From positions 7,136,501 to 7,200,500 of the forward strand of contig CM075202.1 of assembly GCA_037577475.1 (NCBI GenBank): DNA of 64,000 nucleotides. Reading direction: 5' to 3'. The DNA comes from Chaunax sp. Z400. Taxonomy: Eukaryota; Chordata; Actinopteri; Lophiiformes; Chaunacidae. A program made the translations under genes and the position numbers. Position 1 is the stretch's first letter, and each line of letters begins with the position of its first letter. The notes below the pieces were generated by a model. The model worked only from the letters and a program-made list of their open reading frames with translations, was not told where the DNA came from and made no database searches. Shown piece by piece: positions 63,201 through 64,000 of this stretch.

Positions 63201-64000
63201 AGCGTGAGCAACAAATTATCACATCTGCTGCAGAATCAATTAGAGATACCATTAACAGAGTCCAATAGGATGAATGAAGGTCCTTGGGATAGATTAGGCT
63301 CTGCAGGATTGGACAGTGTGACAAACAAAAGCTTTAAAATACTGTATGCAAGCACCTTTTGTGCAGCAGTAGCATAGTGCTTTGAAATGTACATGTTTTT
63401 GGAGGGTGTTTTTCAATTTTTGTCTCATCATCAGTGATTAACTTTAAAAGGTCAAACAACTCAGGAACAAAGGTTCATGACTATTATTAATCCTGCTTTA
63501 GTGTTGGCTGTAATTCAAGTCAATGTGGCAAAGGATCCATTCAACCATGTAAAGACAAAGGTCTGCTCCGCCTCTCGCTGGTACTATGTCTTTTTGGGAG
63601 TCAATGACAATGAACTTATTCAGTTTTTTAGGTACGAAAAAAATTATTTGAGCAAGTAATTTGATGCCCAAAATGCCAAGGCAGTTGGATTGGGCAGCTT
63701 CCAGGTGTGTCTATGTGTAAGTGTGCATGTGTGAAGTGGGGCATTTGGCTCCATGAACCAACAGTCTAAAAATAAAATTAGGGGGGAAAAAAATGTTTGT
63801 CTGCACTGGAGGGTACAATTATATAGACGTGGTGAAGAAAATGACAAAATTTAATTAAAAAAAATAATTTTTTTTTATAATGAAAAAGGACCGCACTGGA
63901 AATATCCAGTTTTACTTATGCTGCATTAAAGTGCAGCATTACCTGTAGTTTTTTAGTAAAGCGAGAGAACATGTAGGAGACACATTCATTGATGGCCCCC
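29236..64000 (-). CDS. tbc1d32: tbc1d32 (broad-minded/Bromi), C-terminal half, 16 exons, 5' end outside window
   Basis: The joined exons are complement of 29236-29355, 34532-34720, 36561-36701, 38520-38666, 39931-40105, 42200-42269, 47799-47882, 50226-50351, 51760-51874, 52587-52695, 54613-54735, 60451-60539, 60800-60919, 61882-62000, 62533-62620 and 63943-64000. They encode 623 residues ending in a TAA stop. All introns are GT-AG and every phase matches its neighbour. I recognise the product as TBC1D32 from the C-terminal part, including [31 protein letters not shown] and [17 protein letters not shown]. The family is known as a ciliary protein that acts with the kinase CDK20/CCRK in ciliary assembly and Hedgehog signalling. 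It has an armadillo-like helical N-terminal and middle part and a C-terminal TBC domain. Vertebrate proteins are about 1250 residues, so the first half and promoter lie beyond 64000. No frameshift or internal stop was seen, so the gene looks intact. The family call was made from memory of the sequence, not a search. Confidence 0.93.
30890..31140 (-). repeat. Degraded copy of the 'gctaatgtttag...ttgagatattt' fish repeat, reverse orientation
   Basis: Phrases such as atctcaacaactaatggatg, aattaccacgaagtttggtg and cacacattcacgattcccct with aggatgaatcc are the reverse complement of the type ending at 35850 (aacatgaatgtatttgcaaa, caatccatcaaacagctgtt gagata). Divergence is high. Confidence 0.6.
32593..32620. 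repeat. AC microsatellite
   Basis: Fourteen AC units next to a pyrimidine-rich tct run. Confidence 0.95.
33822..33970. repeat. Degraded transposon fragment ('ccccaattccaaaaagctg' type)
   Basis: The segment reads caaaccccaattccaaaaag, ctgtgacattatgtaaaatg, gaatgcaacgatttacaaat and ccttttaacctaaatgcaat, which matches a widespread vertebrate DNA-element end that I recognise by pattern only. Confidence 0.6.
34532..34720 (-). CDS. tbc1d32: tbc1d32 exon 15 of 16, TBC C-terminal half
   Basis: Acceptor ctctctccgcag and donor gtcagat enclose 63 codons, phase 0 at both ends. The frame includes [20 protein letters not shown] and [20 protein letters not shown]. The W-(x)-F-W-N-Y-L-D-W pattern matches the last helices of TBC domains. 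The donor is GTCAG. Confidence 0.93.
34721..36560 (-). other. tbc1d32: tbc1d32 intron between exons 14 and 15
   Basis: About 1.8 kb, about a quarter of it occupied by the repeat at 35441-35915. Confidence 0.85.
35441..35915 (+). repeat. Dispersed fish repeat ('gctaatgtttg...catgttagcatgct')
   Basis: Landmarks in order are acatgctaatgtttggtaga, gtttagcatgttagcatgct, ttatgggaatgtcgtgtagt, gacctgatgatggtg, aacatgaatgtatttgcaaa, ccatcaaacagctgttgaga and gttggaccgacatgagc with a final agtcatgcagcgag. This order is the familiar one for a very common repeat of spiny-rayed fish. Confidence 0.75.
36561..36701 (-). CDS. tbc1d32: tbc1d32 exon 14 of 16, TBC core
   Basis: Acceptor ccgtcacag and donor gtatgat enclose 47 codons, phase 0 at both ends. 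The frame includes [20 protein letters not shown] and [20 protein letters not shown]. This is one of the most recognisable stretches of the family. Confidence 0.93.
36702..38519 (-). other. tbc1d32: tbc1d32 intron between exons 13 and 14
   Basis: About 1.8 kb. No repeat of note apart from small A- and T-rich runs. Nothing else recognised. Confidence 0.8.
38520..38666 (-). CDS. tbc1d32: tbc1d32 exon 13 of 16, TBC core
   Basis: The donor is a strong gtgagtt, phase 0 at both ends. The 5' border is either before the CAG codon (38666) or after it (38663), because the acceptor reads tcactcagcag; this would add or drop one Gln. The frame includes [20 protein letters not shown] and then [20 protein letters not shown]. 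Catalytic TBC proteins usually have a Y-x-Q-G-M/L motif at this place; here the residues are Y-P-G-H-D. Confidence 0.88.
38667..39930 (-). other. tbc1d32: tbc1d32 intron between exons 12 and 13
   Basis: About 1.26 kb. It contains a TA microsatellite (39053-39080) and an octamer-like atgcaaat near 38902, whose role is unknown. Confidence 0.8.
39053..39080. repeat. TA microsatellite
   Basis: About 14 TA units. Confidence 0.95.
39931..40105 (-). CDS. tbc1d32: tbc1d32 exon 12 of 16, start of the C-terminal TBC region
   Basis: Acceptor cttaacggcag and donor gtattta; 175 bp, phase 2 in and phase 0 out. The frame starts [20 protein letters not shown] and ends [10 protein letters not shown]. The tract is strongly helical ([10 protein letters not shown]) and probably lies at the start of the TBC-like fold. 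Confidence 0.9.
40106..42199 (-). other. tbc1d32: tbc1d32 intron between exons 11 and 12
   Basis: About 2.1 kb. It holds a GC palindrome at 41575-41588 and a short fragment of the 'ttagcatgctaac' repeat near 41930-42000. No gene. Confidence 0.8.
41575..41588. other. 14-nt perfect GC-rich palindrome
   Basis: The string tcggcgcgcgccga reads the same on both strands and contains four CpG. It is isolated inside AT-rich intron sequence. Confidence 0.95.
42200..42269 (-). CDS. tbc1d32: tbc1d32 exon 11 of 16
   Basis: Acceptor ttgttttacag and donor gtatgta; 70 bp, phase 1 in and phase 2 out. The frame reads [20 protein letters not shown] and ends CL plus a split Arg codon. Confidence 0.87.
42270..47798 (-). 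other. tbc1d32: tbc1d32 intron between exons 10 and 11
   Basis: About 5.5 kb, the second-longest intron here. It includes a poly-G run at 42662-42672 and a T run at 46319-46333. No nested coding frame recognised. Confidence 0.75.
47799..47882 (-). CDS. tbc1d32: tbc1d32 exon 10 of 16
   Basis: Acceptor ttttctccccag and donor gtcagtg; 84 bp, phase 1 at both ends. The frame reads [19 protein letters not shown] and ends FFSPAQYK. The donor is GTCAG. Confidence 0.88.
47883..50225 (-). other. tbc1d32: tbc1d32 intron between exons 9 and 10
   Basis: About 2.3 kb of AT-rich sequence. I see nothing specific in it. Confidence 0.75.
50226..50351 (-). CDS. tbc1d32: tbc1d32 exon 9 of 16
   Basis: Acceptor tttttccacccgttgcacag and donor gtgagct; 126 bp, phase 1 at both ends. 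The frame starts [19 protein letters not shown] and ends [11 protein letters not shown]. The Trp-Thr-Glu-Met-Cys-Arg-Arg stretch lies mid-exon. Confidence 0.9.
50352..51759 (-). other. tbc1d32: tbc1d32 intron between exons 8 and 9
   Basis: About 1.4 kb with a poly-G run at 51447-51457. Nothing else recognised. Confidence 0.75.
51760..51874 (-). CDS. tbc1d32: tbc1d32 exon 8 of 16
   Basis: Acceptor ctgcttcacag and donor gtgaggg; 115 bp, phase 0 in and phase 1 out. The frame reads [20 protein letters not shown] and ends with KGKDVSTH. Adding this exon repairs the phase mismatch that exons 7 and 9 would otherwise have. Confidence 0.87.
51875..52586 (-). other. tbc1d32: tbc1d32 intron between exons 7 and 8
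   Basis: About 0.7 kb, no feature recognised. Confidence 0.75.
52587..52695 (-). CDS. tbc1d32: tbc1d32 exon 7 of 16
   Basis: Acceptor ggtcag and donor gtcagc; 109 bp, phase 2 in and phase 0 out. The frame starts [20 protein letters not shown] and ends KLPPRALQE. The acceptor has a short pyrimidine tract (ctctctgttacacctg), and the donor is GTCAG rather than GTRAG. Both are weaker than average, but phase and reading frame support them. Confidence 0.85.
52696..54612 (-). other. tbc1d32: tbc1d32 intron between exons 6 and 7
   Basis: About 1.9 kb. Nothing recognised apart from purine-rich runs around 53460-53560. Confidence 0.75.
54613..54735 (-). CDS. tbc1d32: tbc1d32 exon 6 of 16
   Basis: Acceptor gtgttgctgcag and donor gtatgag; 123 bp, phase 2 at both ends. 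The frame starts [20 protein letters not shown] and ends EPDASEG. A second donor-like GTGAGG lies eight bases upstream of the chosen border, but using it would break the phase with the next exon. Confidence 0.9.
57909..58140. repeat. Diverged tandem duplication, period about 132 bp
   Basis: Two blocks share, in order, cct-tc-ct/aat-at, tgcagctgca, ctaaaaac/ttaaaaac, caatacatatcatgtg/caatgcatatcatgtg, gtttcagcc/gtttgatcc and gggtca-tgatcttgttt/gggtcagcggtcttgttt. The shared catatcatgt is at 57951-57960 and 58083-58092. Confidence 0.8.
58305..58520 (+). repeat. Dispersed fish repeat
   Basis: Phrases gttattcaaggttttattat, gcaccaaatacgacacggca, cgtccttgggtccccagcgg and tgaagtagattggatgaatg resemble a common fish retroposon of the 'accaaattcgacactgcac...gtcc' type. 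Borders are approximate. Confidence 0.5.
60162..60206. repeat. AC microsatellite
   Basis: About 22 AC units, 0.25 kb from exon 5. Confidence 0.95.
60451..60539 (-). CDS. tbc1d32: tbc1d32 exon 5 of 16
   Basis: Acceptor cctttctctccacag and donor gtgagat; 89 bp, phase 0 in and phase 2 out. The frame starts [19 protein letters not shown] and ends SHTFGL plus a split Arg codon completed by the next exon. The intron before it is only 260 bp. Confidence 0.9.
60800..60919 (-). CDS. tbc1d32: tbc1d32 exon 4 of 16
   Basis: Acceptor ctctttctccag and strong donor gtgagtg enclose exactly 40 codons, phase 0 at both ends. The frame starts [20 protein letters not shown] and ends REMPSSIP. Confidence 0.9.
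60920..61881 (-). other. tbc1d32: tbc1d32 intron between exons 3 and 4
   Basis: About 0.96 kb with a dispersed repeat at 61006-61203. Confidence 0.8.
61006..61203 (+). repeat. Dispersed fish repeat ('agcgcatacttccaccaagg' type)
   Basis: It runs from gagcgcatacttccaccaag through catggaaatctgtccactaa, cacataatccggctagcaaa, ccaaccaaccaagaaacaaa and gtgaaaccataacttcttta with acgagggtat. The order of these words is that of a very abundant fish retroposon. Confidence 0.7.
61882..62000 (-). CDS. tbc1d32: tbc1d32 exon 3 of 16
   Basis: Acceptor is gcatcgcag and donor is gtattg; 119 bp, phase 1 in and phase 0 out. The frame starts [17 protein letters not shown] and ends with DPIDRSCLK. Confidence 0.9.
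62001..62532 (-). other. tbc1d32: tbc1d32 intron between exons 2 and 3
   Basis: About 0.53 kb, nothing recognised. Confidence 0.75.
62533..62620 (-). CDS. tbc1d32: tbc1d32 exon 2 of 16
   Basis: The exon follows the acceptor ttttctgcag and ends at donor gtacca. It enters in phase 0 and leaves in phase 1 (88 bp). The frame begins [19 protein letters not shown] and continues to ALHSSG across the splice. A plus-strand reading frame over the same bases is an antisense shadow. Confidence 0.88.
62621..63942 (-). other. tbc1d32: tbc1d32 intron between exons 1 and 2 (window numbering)
   Basis: About 1.3 kb with a short cata tetranucleotide run near 63037-63057. No gene recognised. Confidence 0.75.
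63037..63057. repeat. CATA tetranucleotide microsatellite
   Basis: Five tandem units of cata. Confidence 0.85.
63943..64000 (-). CDS. tbc1d32: tbc1d32 exon 1 of 16 in window (partial at edge)
   Basis: The open frame reads [18 protein letters not shown] and ends with a complete CAG codon before the donor gtaatg (phase 0). The 5' part of the exon lies outside the window. It is placed in the middle helical region because it precedes about 605 further residues. Confidence 0.85.

Overview
The window looks like nuclear DNA of a teleost fish, probably a spiny-rayed (percomorph) species. It is AT-leaning, has long dinucleotide microsatellites, no long open reading frames, GT-AG introns, and many degraded repeats of kinds common in fish genomes: L2-type LINE, Tc1/mariner, short palindromic DNA elements and LTR-like pieces. 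No bacterial, phage, plasmid or CRISPR features are present.

The one gene I can name is tbc1d32 (broad-minded, Bromi). It occupies the minus strand from the right edge (position 64000) down to a stop codon at 29236-29238. I reconstructed 16 coding exons. They have GT/AG borders and intron phases that chain without a break, giving 623 residues to the natural C-terminus. That is about half of a protein that is about 1250 residues long in vertebrates. The N-terminal half and promoter lie beyond 64000. The 3' part encodes the C-terminal TBC (Rab-GAP-like) domain. Its Gln-finger position appears to be occupied by other residues, which fits a pseudo-GAP or scaffold role. The known role of the family is ciliary, acting with the kinase CDK20/CCRK in cilium assembly and Hedgehog signalling.

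Positions 1 to about 29200 lie on the 3' side of tbc1d32 and contain no gene I recognise. This part holds an internally deleted L2-type LINE (3280-3820), a relic of a Tc1 transposase (12240-12525, minus), a (GT)45 microsatellite, a 23-bp minisatellite (15258-15549), a Tc1-like terminus (about 17930-18010), a duplicated unit flanking an LTR-like piece (19131-19902), a fish repeat starting at 21751, and an LTR-like block (26287-26729). Several exon-like blocks on the minus strand (16224-16255, 15757-16131, 11275-11442, 9261-9366) have good splice signals and open frames, and the first two join in frame. I do not recognise the product, so they are candidates only.

The introns of tbc1d32 (29356 to 63942) hold dispersed repeats, microsatellites, a 132-bp-period duplication (57909-58140) and a 14-nt GC-only-core palindrome (41575-41588). 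I found no nested gene.
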